From: Psychrobacter sp. NG25
GTDB lineage: Bacteria; Pseudomonadota; Gammaproteobacteria; Pseudomonadales; Moraxellaceae
Length of the DNA: 64,000 nt
Direction: 5' to 3'
NCBI RefSeq assembly: GCF_015234355.1
Contig: NZ_JADGMV010000001.1
Coordinates: forward strand, 434,001 to 498,000
Shown in pieces: positions 1-11,018 of the stretch. The translations under genes were made by a program, and so were the position numbers. Below the pieces are notes generated by a model. That model searched no databases and was not told the DNA's origin. It worked only from the letters and a program-made list of their open reading frames with translations. How positions within the stretch are numbered: the stretch's first letter is position 1; every line of letters begins with the position of its first letter.

Positions 1-93
1 TAAATAGCTAAAAAAATCTTCAACAATTGCTGCTGTTTCTGTTTCTTCATAAATATGACTAATGTCATCTAGATTTATTTCTTCAATTAACAT
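1..93 (-). CDS. Possible 5' end of an unidentified gene of the polysaccharide cluster (partial)
   Basis: An open frame starts at an ATG at 93 and runs through the left edge without a stop, giving 31 residues starting MLIEEINLDDISHIYEET. The fragment is acidic and has no membrane segment. It is co-directional with the genes at 154-6746 and lies 60 bases beyond the aminotransferase stop, where the next gene of that transcription unit is expected. No strong ribosome binding site is visible. I do not recognise the family. It could also be chance coding in AT-rich DNA. Confidence 0.35.
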   Translation of the reverse strand, partial: MLIEEINLDDISHIYEETETAAIVEDFFSYL

Positions 94-153
94 TCATATG
101 TAGCCTGTTACATTTGCTCTATTCAAATTTTTTGTTGGTTACTCTATTTTTTG

Positions 154-1281
154 CTAAAAACTATAAAATGTTAAAATTTTATTACATATGTGAGTAATTT
201 CATCGTCTGTCAAATAAGCATGCATTGGAAGACTTAAGACAGAGTCAGCAAATTCTATAGAGTTTTTGAGATCACCAAGTTGATATTTTGAGAATGAATT
301 CAAGGCTTTAGTTTGACTCATTGTCTTAGGATAGTATATGGTAGTCGGAATACCTTCACCTTTAAGATAGTCCATTAGCTCTTCTCTTCTCTCCACTCTC
401 AAAGTATACTGTGCCCAACTACTAGTATATCCTGACGGAATCTTAGGTACTATAATTTCATCAATTCCATCTAGAGCTGAAGAATATCTAACAGCTATTT
501 TATTTTTTTCATCCACTTCACTATCAAATATTTTAATTTTTTCTAACAAAACAGCTGCTTGAATAGTATCAAGTCTACTATTATATCCAATATTTATATT
601 TTCATATTTATGTGTTCCCTTACCGTGTACTCGTAAGGACTTGATATATTCTGCAACCTCTAAACTATCTGTAAATACAGCTCCTCCATCTCCGTAACAA
701 CCTAATGGTTTAGCTGGAAAAAAGCTAGTAGTACTTATATCTCCAAAACTACATGCACTATCATTACCAATCTTCCCTCCAAAGCCCTGTGCTGCGTCTT
801 CCACATGCCATAATCCATACGATTTTGCCAATCTATCAATATCTTTATGTTTAGCTGGAAGTCCAAAAAGGTCTACACTTAAAATACCAGCTATTTTTTT
901 ATTGCTATTCTTCAACGCTAGTATTTTTCTCTCTAAATCTATAGGACATATATTGTATGTCTCATCAATATCTACAAAAATAGGTATAGCACCTAACTCC
1001 GCTATAACTTCAGAAGTAGCAAAAAATGTAAAATTAGTAGTAAGTACTAAATCATCTTTCTTAATATTAAGCGCAGCTAAAGCCAAACGAATTGCATCTG
1101 TACCATTTGCGCATCCAAGACAATATTTCCTACCTGTATATTCAGCTAGTTGCTGCTCTAAATCTACGCATTCTTGACCCATAATATATTGGCCTTTTTT
1201 CAGAACTCGAGATATAGCTTCGGCAATCTCTTTTTCAATTCTTTGTTGCTGGCGCTCTAGGTCTATAAAGTTAATTTGCAT
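154..1281 (-). CDS. DegT/DnrJ/EryC1-family PLP-dependent sugar aminotransferase (WbpE/WlbC-like)
   Basis: Predicted to transaminate a nucleotide-linked 3-keto sugar, most likely UDP-2-acetamido-2-deoxy-3-oxo-glucuronate, using glutamate as donor. It has the fold-I aminotransferase signatures: a CANGTDAIRLAL phosphate-binding turn, VEDAAQGFGG with the PLP-contacting Asp, and SFFPAKPLGCYGDGGAV with the Schiff-base lysine. About 375 residues is normal for the family. I chose the ATG at 1281, giving MQINFIDLERQQ, because a GAGA sequence precedes it; two ATGs and a longer start lie just upstream. The start overlaps the end of the acetyltransferase gene by 11 bases, indicating translational coupling. 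The WbpB- and WbpD-like neighbours make the substrate assignment plausible, but specificity is inferred. Confidence 0.9.
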   Translation of the reverse strand: MQINFIDLERQQQRIEKEIAEAISRVLKKGQYIMGQECVDLEQQLAEYTGRKYCLGCANGTDAIRLALAALNIKKDDLVLTTNFTFFATSEVIAELGAIPIFVDIDETYNICPIDLERKILALKNSNKKIAGILSVDLFGLPAKHKDIDRLAKSYGLWHVEDAAQGFGGKIGNDSACSFGDISTTSFFPAKPLGCYGDGGAVFTDSLEVAEYIKSLRVHGKGTHKYENINIGYNSRLDTIQAAVLLEKIKIFDSEVDEKNKIAVRYSSALDGIDEIIVPKIPSGYTSSWAQYTLRVERREELMDYLKGEGIPTTIYYPKTMSQTKALNSFSKYQLGDLKNSIEFADSVLSLPMHAYLTDDEITHICNKILTFYSF

Positions 1282-1834
1282 TATCATTCTCAAATTCATT
1301 TGTTAACTGTTCAAGCTTTGAACCATCGACATTATTACGGTCTAAACCTATTTTGTTGACACCTATTTCCTTTGATGGATTACCTGCATAGATACGGCCT
1401 GGCAAAACTTTAGCTTTTTTTGTTATTACTGTACCCATTCCAATCATTGAATAGCTACCAATTTTTTGTCTGGGGTGAACGATAGCGCCCATCCCTATAT
1501 TAACAAAATCACCAACTGCTACATGCCCCCCTAAACAAACATGTGCAGAAATTATAGACTGCTTACCAATTATCACATCATGAGCTATATAAGCTGCCTT
1601 CATTAAAAAGCTGCTTTCACCAATCACAGTATCTCTGCAAGAACCTGCATCTACAGTAACGTTACCTGTAAGGACGACATTATCTTCAATCTTAACCGTA
1701 TAATTTGAGTCTTTACCGAATTCTGCTTTGTACTCAGCGGGAAAACCAATAGTGCAGTTTGGTCCTATATATATATTATCGCCTAATACGACATTTTCAT
1801 TAACAACAGCAGATGGATGGATTGTATTACTCAT
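1271..1834 (-). CDS. Left-handed beta-helix (hexapeptide) acyltransferase, WbpD-like
   Basis: A 187-residue acetyltransferase built from repeated hexapeptides with an aliphatic residue at i and small or charged residues between (GDNIYIGPNCTIGF, GDFVNIGMGAIVHP, GSYSMIGMGTVITKKAKV, GRIYAGNPSKEIG). These turns form the trimeric left-handed beta helix that binds acetyl-CoA between subunits. In a WbpB-WbpE-WbpD pathway this enzyme N-acetylates the new 3-amino group, giving UDP-2,3-diacetamido-2,3-dideoxyglucuronate. It ends inside the aminotransferase start and begins 19 bases after the oxidoreductase, so the three are probably one transcript. The family is certain from the repeats; the exact acceptor is inferred from neighbours. 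Confidence 0.88.
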   Translation of the reverse strand: MSNTIHPSAVVNENVVLGDNIYIGPNCTIGFPAEYKAEFGKDSNYTVKIEDNVVLTGNVTVDAGSCRDTVIGESSFLMKAAYIAHDVIIGKQSIISAHVCLGGHVAVGDFVNIGMGAIVHPRQKIGSYSMIGMGTVITKKAKVLPGRIYAGNPSKEIGVNKIGLDRNNVDGSKLEQLTNEFENDNAN

Positions 1835-1853
1835 AAGTGATCCTATAGCTTAC

Positions 1854-2768
1854 CTAAGAAACCAACGACTGTTTTCTAATTGATTCTGTCATTTCAATAC
1901 AACAAACAGCTTCTTTTCCACCAAAACCCCTTCCTTCAAGTATTTCTTTATAACTTATTGTATGCAAATCGGTAAAACCTTTGGAGAACTCTACCAACTC
2001 ATCGCCAATCTGTATCGCACGGAAGGTTGGTTGCTTACCTTTGACTTCTTCAGGTAAATCATCTGAATTGACTGATAGAAACCAGCTTACGTTCGCATTT
2101 TTAAATTTCAACTTACCCTTTGAAGAGTGCGAACCTTGAAAATCATTCTCATTAATAATTGGCTCACCAAATAGGTGATACAGAAGATCAAAGAAATGCA
2201 CACCTATATTTGTCGCTATACCGCCCGATTTATTTATGTCACCTTTCCAGCTCTCTTGATACCATTTACCACGAGACGTAATGTACTGTATCTCGCAATC
2301 ATACTGCTTATCAGGATTTTCCAGCAACTCTTGATCAATTTGAGACTTTAAAGAAATAACAGCATCATGTAAACGTAACTGAAGAATGTTATAAAGACGT
2401 TTTCCTGTTTCTTGCTCTACCAACTGTATTTCTTCAAGATCCGCTTTATTTAAAACTAAGGGCTTCTCACATATGACGTCACATCCCATTCTCAATGCAA
2501 GAGTTATATGCGATAAGTGCAGATAATTGGGAGAGCATATAGATATGTAGTCTACTTTTGTAGCCCCATTTCGTTGCAGCTGATATATATAATGAGAAAA
2601 ACGTTCAAACTCAGTAAAAAATTCAGAATCAGGTGAAATACTATCAATCACGCCTACAGAATCGGATTTATCATAAGCTGCAACTAAAGTACCGCCTAGT
2701 TCTTTGATAGCTTTCATGTGTCGCGGTGCTATATATCCAGCAGCACCGATTAATGCAAATCTTTTCAT
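1854..2768 (-). CDS. Gfo/Idh/MocA-family oxidoreductase (WbpB/WlbA-like UDP-sugar 3-dehydrogenase)
   Basis: An NAD-dependent dehydrogenase of 304 residues. The N-terminal Rossmann fold starts MKRFALIGAAGYIAPRHMKA, with ICSPNYLHLSHI and the CEKPLVL motif carrying the conserved catalytic-site lysine near residue 97. The C-terminal half has GGIATNIGVHFFDLLYHLFG, typical of the WlbA/WbpB subgroup, which oxidises C3 of UDP-N-acetylglucosaminuronate before transamination. Its length and GAAGYIAPRH motif match that subgroup better than myo-inositol dehydrogenases. It lies between the large glycosyltransferase and the acetyltransferase with short gaps. The UDP-GlcNAc 6-dehydrogenase that would make its substrate is not in the window. 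Confidence 0.9.
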   Translation of the reverse strand: MKRFALIGAAGYIAPRHMKAIKELGGTLVAAYDKSDSVGVIDSISPDSEFFTEFERFSHYIYQLQRNGATKVDYISICSPNYLHLSHITLALRMGCDVICEKPLVLNKADLEEIQLVEQETGKRLYNILQLRLHDAVISLKSQIDQELLENPDKQYDCEIQYITSRGKWYQESWKGDINKSGGIATNIGVHFFDLLYHLFGEPIINENDFQGSHSSKGKLKFKNANVSWFLSVNSDDLPEEVKGKQPTFRAIQIGDELVEFSKGFTDLHTISYKEILEGRGFGGKEAVCCIEMTESIRKQSLVS

Positions 2769-2823
2769 AACTACCTTCTCTAAATAAAATTCAATATAGG
2801 TAAACTAAACTCTTCTACTATTA

Positions 2824-5520
2824 CTATTTTTTGAGGCCTAATTTTCTTAATACTCTGAATGGAGCCTTACTAATCGGATTGTCAAAAATTTGCTTATTAT
2901 TAGTACCATCATTAAGAAAATAAGACATTTTATCAATTATGTCTAAAGGTACACTTCTTGAATTTTTACTCTGCAGACTCCTGTCTGAATTAATTTTTTG
3001 AGTACTTTTCTTTGTCAAATGATTTAATTTTTTTAGAAGTAAATCTTTTTCCTTCTGAAGATTTTTTAGTTGTCCTGTCTTTATTAATTCCTTTTCCATC
3101 ATTTTAAGAAGAGTATTGTTCAGCGTTAGAGAATCAATTATTTTAGGATTATTATATGCATCACGATAAATATTTTTATATTTTATCGCAACCTTATTCA
3201 TACAATGATAGTCTTCTACGAATTTTCGACCAGTACGTCCCTTTTCCATTACTTTATTCCGGTCATATATTAACTCTTTTATCACATCTTTAATATTTTC
3301 AGGATTGGCATTAACTATTGGCTTATTAAAGGGAGTAAGATGATGTTCTATATCTTCTCGAATATAAGCGACCGTACACTTCCCAAGGGCCATAGCTTCA
3401 ACACTTGCAACGCCATACCAACCTATTCTCAGCTGATCAATCACAATGTCTGCATTTGAATACATTTCAATAACTTCATCGTGTGAAACACCTGTTACAA
3501 ATTCAAATCTAAATTTATGACCTTCTTCTTTCAACTCATCTAGAGCTTGTTGAATATAATGACTACCTTTAACACCTTCTCTAGAAGGAACATGTACTAT
3601 CAGAGGACCTTCTTTATCCCATGTCTCAACAGAAGAAAAGTTATCTGCATTGTATTGAAAAAGCTCTAAATTAATAGATCTTGGTACAATTTTAGCATCA
3701 GGCACATAAGTAAGCATCTCTGGATCAGAAACAATTATCTGATCACAGACTGCTCTACAGTAATCTATAAACTTTTTTTGGTACTCTTCAGGATTGCTTT
3801 CGATAATTCGATTTGGATTTTCATCCACATAATTAAATTTATTTATTTCTTTAAATTTAGAATGTAGACGAATCTCGCCTCCTCTAAAGCTCATAACGAC
3901 TAACTTACCTGCACTTTTCAACTCTAAAAGATCTAGCCCTGTTGGAAATTCCATATTAGACATACGGTATAGAGATCTAAAATGAAAATGAAACAAATCA
4001 TATTTTGGTAACAACCTGTTCAAATAGTAAAAATTCTTTCTAATCTGAGAACCTTCAGACAACTCAAAATCTCTACCATAATGCATTTTATTGCCGCTGC
4101 TAAAGCACACACTATCCGCAACTTCAAACCCTACCTTTCTTAACCCACGGGTAATTGTATAAGGCTGATTGGCTGCTCCTGATAATCCGTGTAATACTCT
4201 TAGTTCTTCGATTTTATATTTAGGTTTTAATTCAAACAACTCTCTATTTTTATAAACTATAAGGCTCTTTTCATAAACTTCTTTGAGCTGGTGTTCAGCA
4301 AAGTCCCATGAATATCTATATTTTAGGTCTTCCGTAATGTTAGATTTAAACATTTTATAGTTTACAACTAAATCGTTAATCGCTCTACTAAGTTCATAGG
4401 TATTACCAGGCTCAAAAGTAGTACCAACCTGATACTTTTCCATAAACTTAACCATTGCTGCCGTAGAACTGGTCACAATAGGCAAGTTTGCATGGACATA
4501 CTCTGAAACCTTAGTTGGAATAGCCACTTCAGAGTTGCCATAACTTAATAAAGGATTTAGCCCAAAATCAGCATCTTGTATAAAAGAAGATACTTCAGAA
4601 TTATCGACATATCCATGAAAATACAGTCTGTTATCAACATTTAAGTCTTTAGCTAATTGAATACATTCTTCTTTAAAGGAATCTTCCTGGTTGGTTATAA
4701 TCGCAATATTCAGGTCAGTATTAATTTCTAAAACCTCGATAATATTTAGAATTCCGCGGTTCAATCCTATGCGCCCAACATATATTCCTAAAATTTTTTC
4801 GTCATCTAAACCAATGCTTTTTCTTAATGTAGGCTGGTAATCACTTCTGAAGCTGTCCAACCTAGGTGAGTTATTTATTATTAAAGGTCTTTCCTTCAAT
4901 TCGTAGTGTTCTTCTAGCTTATCTGCTAATGCATTAGATACTGTAAATAAGCAATCTGGGTCATGAATACGTTTCCCTTCAAAATCAGAGCAATGATTCA
5001 TTATATTTTTTGGTAAATGATCAAGGCCTAGTACATATTCGTGAATATCATGAATCCAAGGTATATTAAATCCTTTAGCACTTAAGTAATTACACATTAA
5101 ATAACCAATTTCAATACCATACATATCATGTGTATGTAAAATATCGGGTTCTAACTCTATTAATAGTTTTTTAGATGACTCAAAATATTGATTAACAAAA
5201 ATACGATAGTCTCGTTTATTTAAATCTCGTTCAAACTTACCCATTTTTAAAAGATCAAACTTAGGATTTTGAACTAGAATTACATTAATATCATTTATAG
5301 TTGTATAAATGTTATCCTTAGTTCTGGACATACCTAGTATAGTAACCTTGTAACCTAAATCTTGCGCGGTTTCTGCAACTTTAATGACGCGACTATCCCC
5401 TACCACACCGTTTAATACCTGAAATACGATATGAGTTTTCTTGTCATTATTTAATTCAATAACTTCTGATAATTCTAGGTAAGGTTCTAACTCTTTACTA
5501 TTTTGATGCTTGAACTTCAT
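2824..5520 (-). CDS. Large protein with two GT-B (GT4-like) glycosyltransferase domains
   Basis: An 898-residue cytoplasmic protein with two glycosyltransferase-like halves. The first, about residues 28-400, has an N-terminal VFQVLNGVVGDSRVIKVAETA start, HTHDMYGIEIGYL, GIYVGRIGLNRGIL and VSEYVHANLPIVTS, as in GT4 enzymes. The second, about 440-780, contains RVLHGLSGAANQPYTITRGL, FHFHFRSLYRM, IVHVPSREGVKGSHYI and VASVEAMALGKCTVAYI. A lysine/leucine-rich, probably coiled-coil segment spans about 805-850, followed by a basic tail. There is no signal peptide or membrane span. An AGGAAC box precedes the ATG. It may add two successive sugars to a lipid-linked repeat unit, but donor and acceptor cannot be read from the sequence. 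Confidence 0.85.
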   Translation of the reverse strand: MKFKHQNSKELEPYLELSEVIELNNDKKTHIVFQVLNGVVGDSRVIKVAETAQDLGYKVTILGMSRTKDNIYTTINDINVILVQNPKFDLLKMGKFERDLNKRDYRIFVNQYFESSKKLLIELEPDILHTHDMYGIEIGYLMCNYLSAKGFNIPWIHDIHEYVLGLDHLPKNIMNHCSDFEGKRIHDPDCLFTVSNALADKLEEHYELKERPLIINNSPRLDSFRSDYQPTLRKSIGLDDEKILGIYVGRIGLNRGILNIIEVLEINTDLNIAIITNQEDSFKEECIQLAKDLNVDNRLYFHGYVDNSEVSSFIQDADFGLNPLLSYGNSEVAIPTKVSEYVHANLPIVTSSTAAMVKFMEKYQVGTTFEPGNTYELSRAINDLVVNYKMFKSNITEDLKYRYSWDFAEHQLKEVYEKSLIVYKNRELFELKPKYKIEELRVLHGLSGAANQPYTITRGLRKVGFEVADSVCFSSGNKMHYGRDFELSEGSQIRKNFYYLNRLLPKYDLFHFHFRSLYRMSNMEFPTGLDLLELKSAGKLVVMSFRGGEIRLHSKFKEINKFNYVDENPNRIIESNPEEYQKKFIDYCRAVCDQIIVSDPEMLTYVPDAKIVPRSINLELFQYNADNFSSVETWDKEGPLIVHVPSREGVKGSHYIQQALDELKEEGHKFRFEFVTGVSHDEVIEMYSNADIVIDQLRIGWYGVASVEAMALGKCTVAYIREDIEHHLTPFNKPIVNANPENIKDVIKELIYDRNKVMEKGRTGRKFVEDYHCMNKVAIKYKNIYRDAYNNPKIIDSLTLNNTLLKMMEKELIKTGQLKNLQKEKDLLLKKLNHLTKKSTQKINSDRSLQSKNSRSVPLDIIDKMSYFLNDGTNNKQIFDNPISKAPFRVLRKLGLKK

Positions 5521-5528
5521 AGTTGTTC

Positions 5529-6746
5529 CTACTTAATATAAGTTAGAGTATTAACAATATTTATTAATTTACTTTCTTGGGTTTCCAATGAGTAGATTCT
5601 AGTAAAGTCATCAAAAGATTTTTGGTTGTAAAAGCTTTCTTTATTTTCTAAAATTGATTTGATTGTTTCTTTAAAATTATCAAAATTATATATATCAAAT
5701 TCAATACCAAAGTTATATTCTTTAACTAAACTAGCACATTTTAAATCTTTATTAACCATTATAGGAATTTTAGCGAATGACATTTCGAAAAGTTTATTAG
5801 GCATAGAGTACTCATATGATTTCGTCATACTCTCGATACTAATAATGCCAATATCTACTCCCTTAATATAATCAACCACATTATTAGGTGGAACTGGCTC
5901 AAGAAAGTGAACTTGATTTTTAACATGTAAATTATCGATAACACTATCAATGTTCGCCTTAAAAGTATTATCCCATCCTCCGAGGTTTACTAAGTGTACG
6001 TTCGGTAAATCTTTTAAGTAACGAACGATTACTTCGATACCTCTACCATAAGTGAGCTTTCCAACATGCAGTAGTATGATGCTATCACTTTCAAGCTTTA
6101 AATCATCTCTTAATGGATTTTTACCAATAGGCAATTTATCTCTGCTTGGACTATTATAAATACAGGAGATCGGATAAGTTCCATATATCTGCTGCATTTC
6201 ATCAGCAATATAATGACTGCAAGTAATAATATCATCACAGTATCTTATACAAAAACCTTCTAAAATCCTGACGAATAATTTGTTCATTTTAGTTAAAGGA
6301 GGCATTCTGTGTAGCTCATACTCATGAGAGTCATAAACTAATTTAGAATTTGGATGCTTCTTTTTAAGTAAAACTCCTACAGGAAGTGTAATTAAATCAT
6401 TAGCAATTATTACTTCGAGCAGTTCAGGATATGCCTCATTCTTCCAGAGATTAGTATAGCTCAAATAACGATAGTACTTCAAAAAACTAGGTTTTACTTT
6501 TTTCTTTATCTTTTTAGGAATTAATTTAAGTAATTTATCAGTAGATGAACTAGGATTCCAAAACTTGCTTTCAATACTAAACTGTTCTACATCAAGAAAT
6601 GATAGTTTTATATTTTTCTTCTTGTATACGGTATTTAATATAACCATGTATCCATTGGAGCATAAAGCTTTGACAGTTTTCTGTACACGGTTATCATATT
6701 CACAGTCATTAGACACTAGTACAACGACTAACTTGTTTTTTATCAT
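5529..6746 (-). CDS. Glycosyltransferase family 4-like protein
   Basis: A 405-residue GT-B enzyme. The N-terminal half begins KLVVVLVSNDCEYDNRVQKT, the N-xR-V acceptor-domain start seen in many capsule and O-antigen transferases, and contains a VYDSHEYELHR loop and IITCSHYIADEM. The C-terminal half carries LLHVGKLTYGRGIEVI, VHFLEPVPPNNVVDYI and MPNKLFEMSFAKIPIM, which holds the nucleotide-sugar binding glutamate. It is the first recognisable gene of this minus-strand cluster, 8 bases upstream of the two-domain transferase, so the pair is probably co-translated. Base composition is visibly more AT-rich than the TCA genes on its right, as is usual for exchanged surface-glycan loci. Sugar specificity is unknown. 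Confidence 0.88.
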   Translation of the reverse strand: MIKNKLVVVLVSNDCEYDNRVQKTVKALCSNGYMVILNTVYKKKNIKLSFLDVEQFSIESKFWNPSSSTDKLLKLIPKKIKKKVKPSFLKYYRYLSYTNLWKNEAYPELLEVIIANDLITLPVGVLLKKKHPNSKLVYDSHEYELHRMPPLTKMNKLFVRILEGFCIRYCDDIITCSHYIADEMQQIYGTYPISCIYNSPSRDKLPIGKNPLRDDLKLESDSIILLHVGKLTYGRGIEVIVRYLKDLPNVHLVNLGGWDNTFKANIDSVIDNLHVKNQVHFLEPVPPNNVVDYIKGVDIGIISIESMTKSYEYSMPNKLFEMSFAKIPIMVNKDLKCASLVKEYNFGIEFDIYNFDNFKETIKSILENKESFYNQKSFDDFTRIYSLETQESKLINIVNTLTYIK

Positions 6747-6935
6747 CTAATACTCATTATCAATTCAGAACACTATGGGAGCAATGGGTTCTTATGTTGG
6801 TCTTCGCAAGCGTTGTCATCAAATATTCTATATAAACCTTAACTGTCATCCATCGTATAAAAATAGAAGATATTAAAATAAATATTTACTTTATAGTTAA
6901 ACAACATATTCAGAATATAGCTCTTTGAGGCAAAT

Positions 6936-6959
6936 AAAAACACCCCATTGTAGGGGTGT
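6936..6959 (-). terminator. Intrinsic terminator after sucD
   Basis: A 7-bp stem, ACACCCC (6940-6946) with GGGGTGT (6953-6959) and a 6-base loop. On the minus strand it is followed by five T residues (6940-6936). It lies about 55 bases past the sucD stop. It separates the TCA block from the glycan cluster. Confidence 0.8.
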
Positions 6960-7013
6960 CTTTACTTTTTTTCAATGTAGTTTTGGTAGTTACTTAATAG
7001 ACTTATGTCTATA

Positions 7014-7889
7014 TTACCAACCAGTAACTTCTTTTAGCTTTTCGCCAAGCTTAGATGGGTCACGTGTATACGCGATGCCAGCATCTTCAAACGCTTTGAA
7101 TTTCTCTTCAGCAGTACCTTGACCACCAGAGATGATAGCGCCAGCATGACCCATACGCTTGCCTTCTGGAGCGGTAACACCAGCGATATAACCAACAACT
7201 GGCTTAGTTACATGGTCTTTGATATAAGCAGCAGCTTCTTCTTCAGCAGTACCACCGATCTCACCGATTAAGATGATAGCTTCAGTTTGTGGATCAGCTT
7301 CAAACAATTTCAGTGCGTCAATCTGGTTCATACCAGGGATAGGATCACCACCGATACCGATACAAGTTGACTGACCAAAACCAAGCTTAGTTGTCTGAGC
7401 AACGGCTTCATAAGTCAATGTACCAGAGCGTGAGATGATGCCCACTTTACCTGGCTGATGGATATGGCCTGGCATGATGCCGATTTTGCACTGACCCGGA
7501 GTGATAACACCTGGGCAGTTAGGACCAACTAGACGCACATCGCCCGCTTCTTCAAGATAGCGTTTGGCTTTTAGCATATCGATAGTCGGTACGCCTTCAG
7601 TGATCACTACGATCAACTTAACGCCAGCATCGATTGCTTCAACAATAGAATCTAGTACGAATGGTGCAGGTACATAGATAACAGAAGCATCAGCTTGAGT
7701 CGCTTCCATGGCTTCTGACATAGTGTTAAATACTGGTAGGCCTAAGTGCGTTTGACCGCCTTTACCTGGCGTTACGCCGCCGACTACTTTAGTACCGTAT
7801 TCGATCGCTTGCTCAGAGTGGAACGTACCATTTTTACCAGTGAAACCTTGTACCAATACTTTGGTATCTTTATCGATTAATACACTCAT
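7014..7889 (-). CDS. sucD: Succinyl-CoA synthetase (ADP-forming), alpha subunit
   Basis: The alpha subunit of the TCA-cycle enzyme that converts succinyl-CoA to succinate while forming ATP. The 291-residue length is standard. The N-terminal CoA-binding Rossmann domain shows [19 protein letters not shown] and [21 protein letters not shown]. The C-terminal ligase domain has [21 protein letters not shown], where the histidine near residue 247 is the phosphorylated intermediate. It pairs with sucC, which lies upstream across a 149-base hairpin-containing gap. It is the last gene of the sdh-suc block and is followed by a terminator. A GGAA box precedes the ATG. Confidence 0.98.
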   Translation of the reverse strand: MSVLIDKDTKVLVQGFTGKNGTFHSEQAIEYGTKVVGGVTPGKGGQTHLGLPVFNTMSEAMEATQADASVIYVPAPFVLDSIVEAIDAGVKLIVVITEGVPTIDMLKAKRYLEEAGDVRLVGPNCPGVITPGQCKIGIMPGHIHQPGKVGIISRSGTLTYEAVAQTTKLGFGQSTCIGIGGDPIPGMNQIDALKLFEADPQTEAIILIGEIGGTAEEEAAAYIKDHVTKPVVGYIAGVTAPEGKRMGHAGAIISGGQGTAEEKFKAFEDAGIAYTRDPSKLGEKLKEVTGW

Positions 7890-8003
7890 TATTTATTCCT
7901 TGTATTCGGTTGTCTTGTGATAGCGACTCTCAACACCATTTTTATTCAATATTAATGGTTAGTTTTTATATGAAAGCCACCATCACGCGTTGACTACTAT
8001 GCT

Positions 8004-8027
8004 TTGGTATTTATTGCTAAATACCAA
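8004..8027 (-). other. Perfect hairpin in the sucC-sucD gap
   Basis: TTGGTATTTA (8004-8013) and TAAATACCAA (8018-8027) form a 10-bp perfect stem with a 4-base loop, 12 bases past the sucC stop. On the minus strand it is not followed by a T run. It therefore looks like an mRNA 3'-end stabiliser or processing element rather than a terminator. Confidence 0.6.
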
Positions 8028-8038
8028 TCATTAAAGAC

Positions 8039-9205
8039 TTAGGCTTTAACCGCATCGACAATTTTTTGAGCGGCATCGGCTAGGCCTTGAGCTGTAGTCA
8101 GCTTAAGACCAGACTCTTCTAGAATTTGTAAGCCTTTTTCAGCATTATTACCTTCTAGACGTACAACCACAGGTACTTGTACATCGACTTCTTTAACAGC
8201 AGCGATAATCGCTTCTGCAATCATGTCACAACGTACGATACCACCGAAGATATTGATTAGAACACCTTCAACGCTGCTGTCTTCAAGAATGATCTTGAAT
8301 GCTTCAACAACGCGATCTTTAGTTGCGCCGCCGCCAACGTCCAAGAAGTTAGCAGGCTTGCCGCCATACAATTTGATGATGTCCATCGTTGCCATTGCAA
8401 GACCAGCACCGTTAACCATACAACCGATGTTACCTTCTAGGGCAACGTAGTTTAGGTCAAACTCAGCAGCTTTAAGCTCACGCTCGTTTTCTTGAGTTTT
8501 GTCTTGTAGTGCTGCAATTTTAGGCAGACGATATAGTGCGTTTGAATCGATACCAATTTTGCCATCAACACAAACGATTTCGCCATTTTCGCGAACAGCT
8601 AACGGGTTGATTTCCATTAGAGCAAAGTCGTTTTCAACGAATGCTTTATAAGCGCCAGTCATCAATTTAACGAACTGATTGATTTGCTTACCTTCTAGAC
8701 CAAGTTTGAACGCAACATCGCGCGCTTGGAAAGGCATTAGACCAACTAAAGGATCAACATGCACTTTAAAGATTTTTTCTGGGGTGCTGTGTGCAACTTC
8801 TTCGATATCAACACCACCTTCGGTTGATGCCATGAAAGTTACGCGACGAGTCGCACGATCAACCACTGCACCAAGATATAGCTCAGTTTGTACTGGATAC
8901 ATGTCTTCTGCAACCAATACGAAGTTAACTGGTTGACCATCAGCGTCAGTTTGGAAAGTAACCAAATTGGTACCGATTAGCTCTTCAGTTACTTGCTTCG
9001 CTTCTTCACGAGTTTTAACCAGTTTTACACCACCAGCTTTACCGCGACCACCAGCATGTACTTGCGCTTTAATAACCGCAATGTCAGTTGGCGTTTTATC
9101 AAAAGCAGCAGCAGCTTCGTCGCCGTTATGGGCGATGATGCCTTCTTGAATCGGCAAACCATAGCTTTTTAACAGCTCTTTTGCTTGATACTCATGTAAA
9201 TTCAT
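8039..9205 (-). CDS. sucC: Succinyl-CoA synthetase (ADP-forming), beta subunit
   Basis: The nucleotide-binding beta subunit of succinyl-CoA synthetase, 388 residues, the usual length. It begins [18 protein letters not shown], the family start. An N-terminal ATP-grasp domain includes [20 protein letters not shown] and LMEINPLAV. The C-terminal CoA-ligase-like domain has [30 protein letters not shown] and [17 protein letters not shown]. It acts in the cytoplasm with SucD. The gap to lpdA upstream is 152 bases and contains two strong hairpins (9249-9325), so sucC may have its own post-transcriptional control. Confidence 0.98.
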   Translation of the reverse strand: MNLHEYQAKELLKSYGLPIQEGIIAHNGDEAAAAFDKTPTDIAVIKAQVHAGGRGKAGGVKLVKTREEAKQVTEELIGTNLVTFQTDADGQPVNFVLVAEDMYPVQTELYLGAVVDRATRRVTFMASTEGGVDIEEVAHSTPEKIFKVHVDPLVGLMPFQARDVAFKLGLEGKQINQFVKLMTGAYKAFVENDFALMEINPLAVRENGEIVCVDGKIGIDSNALYRLPKIAALQDKTQENERELKAAEFDLNYVALEGNIGCMVNGAGLAMATMDIIKLYGGKPANFLDVGGGATKDRVVEAFKIILEDSSVEGVLINIFGGIVRCDMIAEAIIAAVKEVDVQVPVVVRLEGNNAEKGLQILEESGLKLTTAQGLADAAQKIVDAVKA

Positions 9206-9248
9206 TGATTGTATCCTTTATTTTTTACAATTAATAAAAAGTGAAAAT

Positions 9249-9325
9249 GAGTGCGCATATATATTAGACATCCGTCTGGCGCACTCGTGACTGTAGTGAT
9301 AGCTGTGACAGCGACACTACAGTCA
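9249..9325 (-). other. Double hairpin region between lpdA and sucC
   Basis: Two stems lie side by side. GAGTGCGC (9249-9256) pairs perfectly with 9279-9286. TGACTGTAGTG (9288-9298) pairs perfectly with 9315-9325 and encloses a second GCTG/CAGC stem. They occupy the region just before sucC in the transcript. Conserved structured elements before sucC have been described computationally in Pseudomonadales; whether this is one cannot be decided here. No T run follows on the minus strand. Confidence 0.55.
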
Positions 9326-9357
9326 GGTTATAAGTCAGTACTTATCAAACTAACTAC

Positions 9358-10821
<1,464 letters not shown>

Positions 10822-10975
10822 CTATTTTTAATTATCATTCTAATTGTAAATATCATTTAACTGAGGATTATCTCGTTAATAAATAAGCGATGTTTTTGCC
10901 TAATGGTCAATACACCATATCAGCAAGACACTCTTATTTATTAATAAACAGCTAGTACCACTGTTTAGACTAAAG

Positions 10976-11012
10976 TTAAAAAGCTTGTATCGGCGGTTGC
11001 CAATACAAGCTT
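10976..11012 (-). terminator. Terminator-like hairpin after sucB
   Basis: AAGCTTGTAT (10981-10990) pairs with ATACAAGCTT (11003-11012), with an inner GGC/GCC stem. The minus strand then reads TTTAAC. It starts 6 bases past the sucB stop. The weak T tract suggests partial termination or processing between sucB and lpdA. Confidence 0.55.
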
Positions 11013-11018
11013 AGAAGC

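Noticed and set aside
6747..6935. JUMPstart/ops element before the glycan cluster
   Set aside because: I looked for the GGCGGTAG-type core on both strands upstream of the first glycosyltransferase and did not find it.
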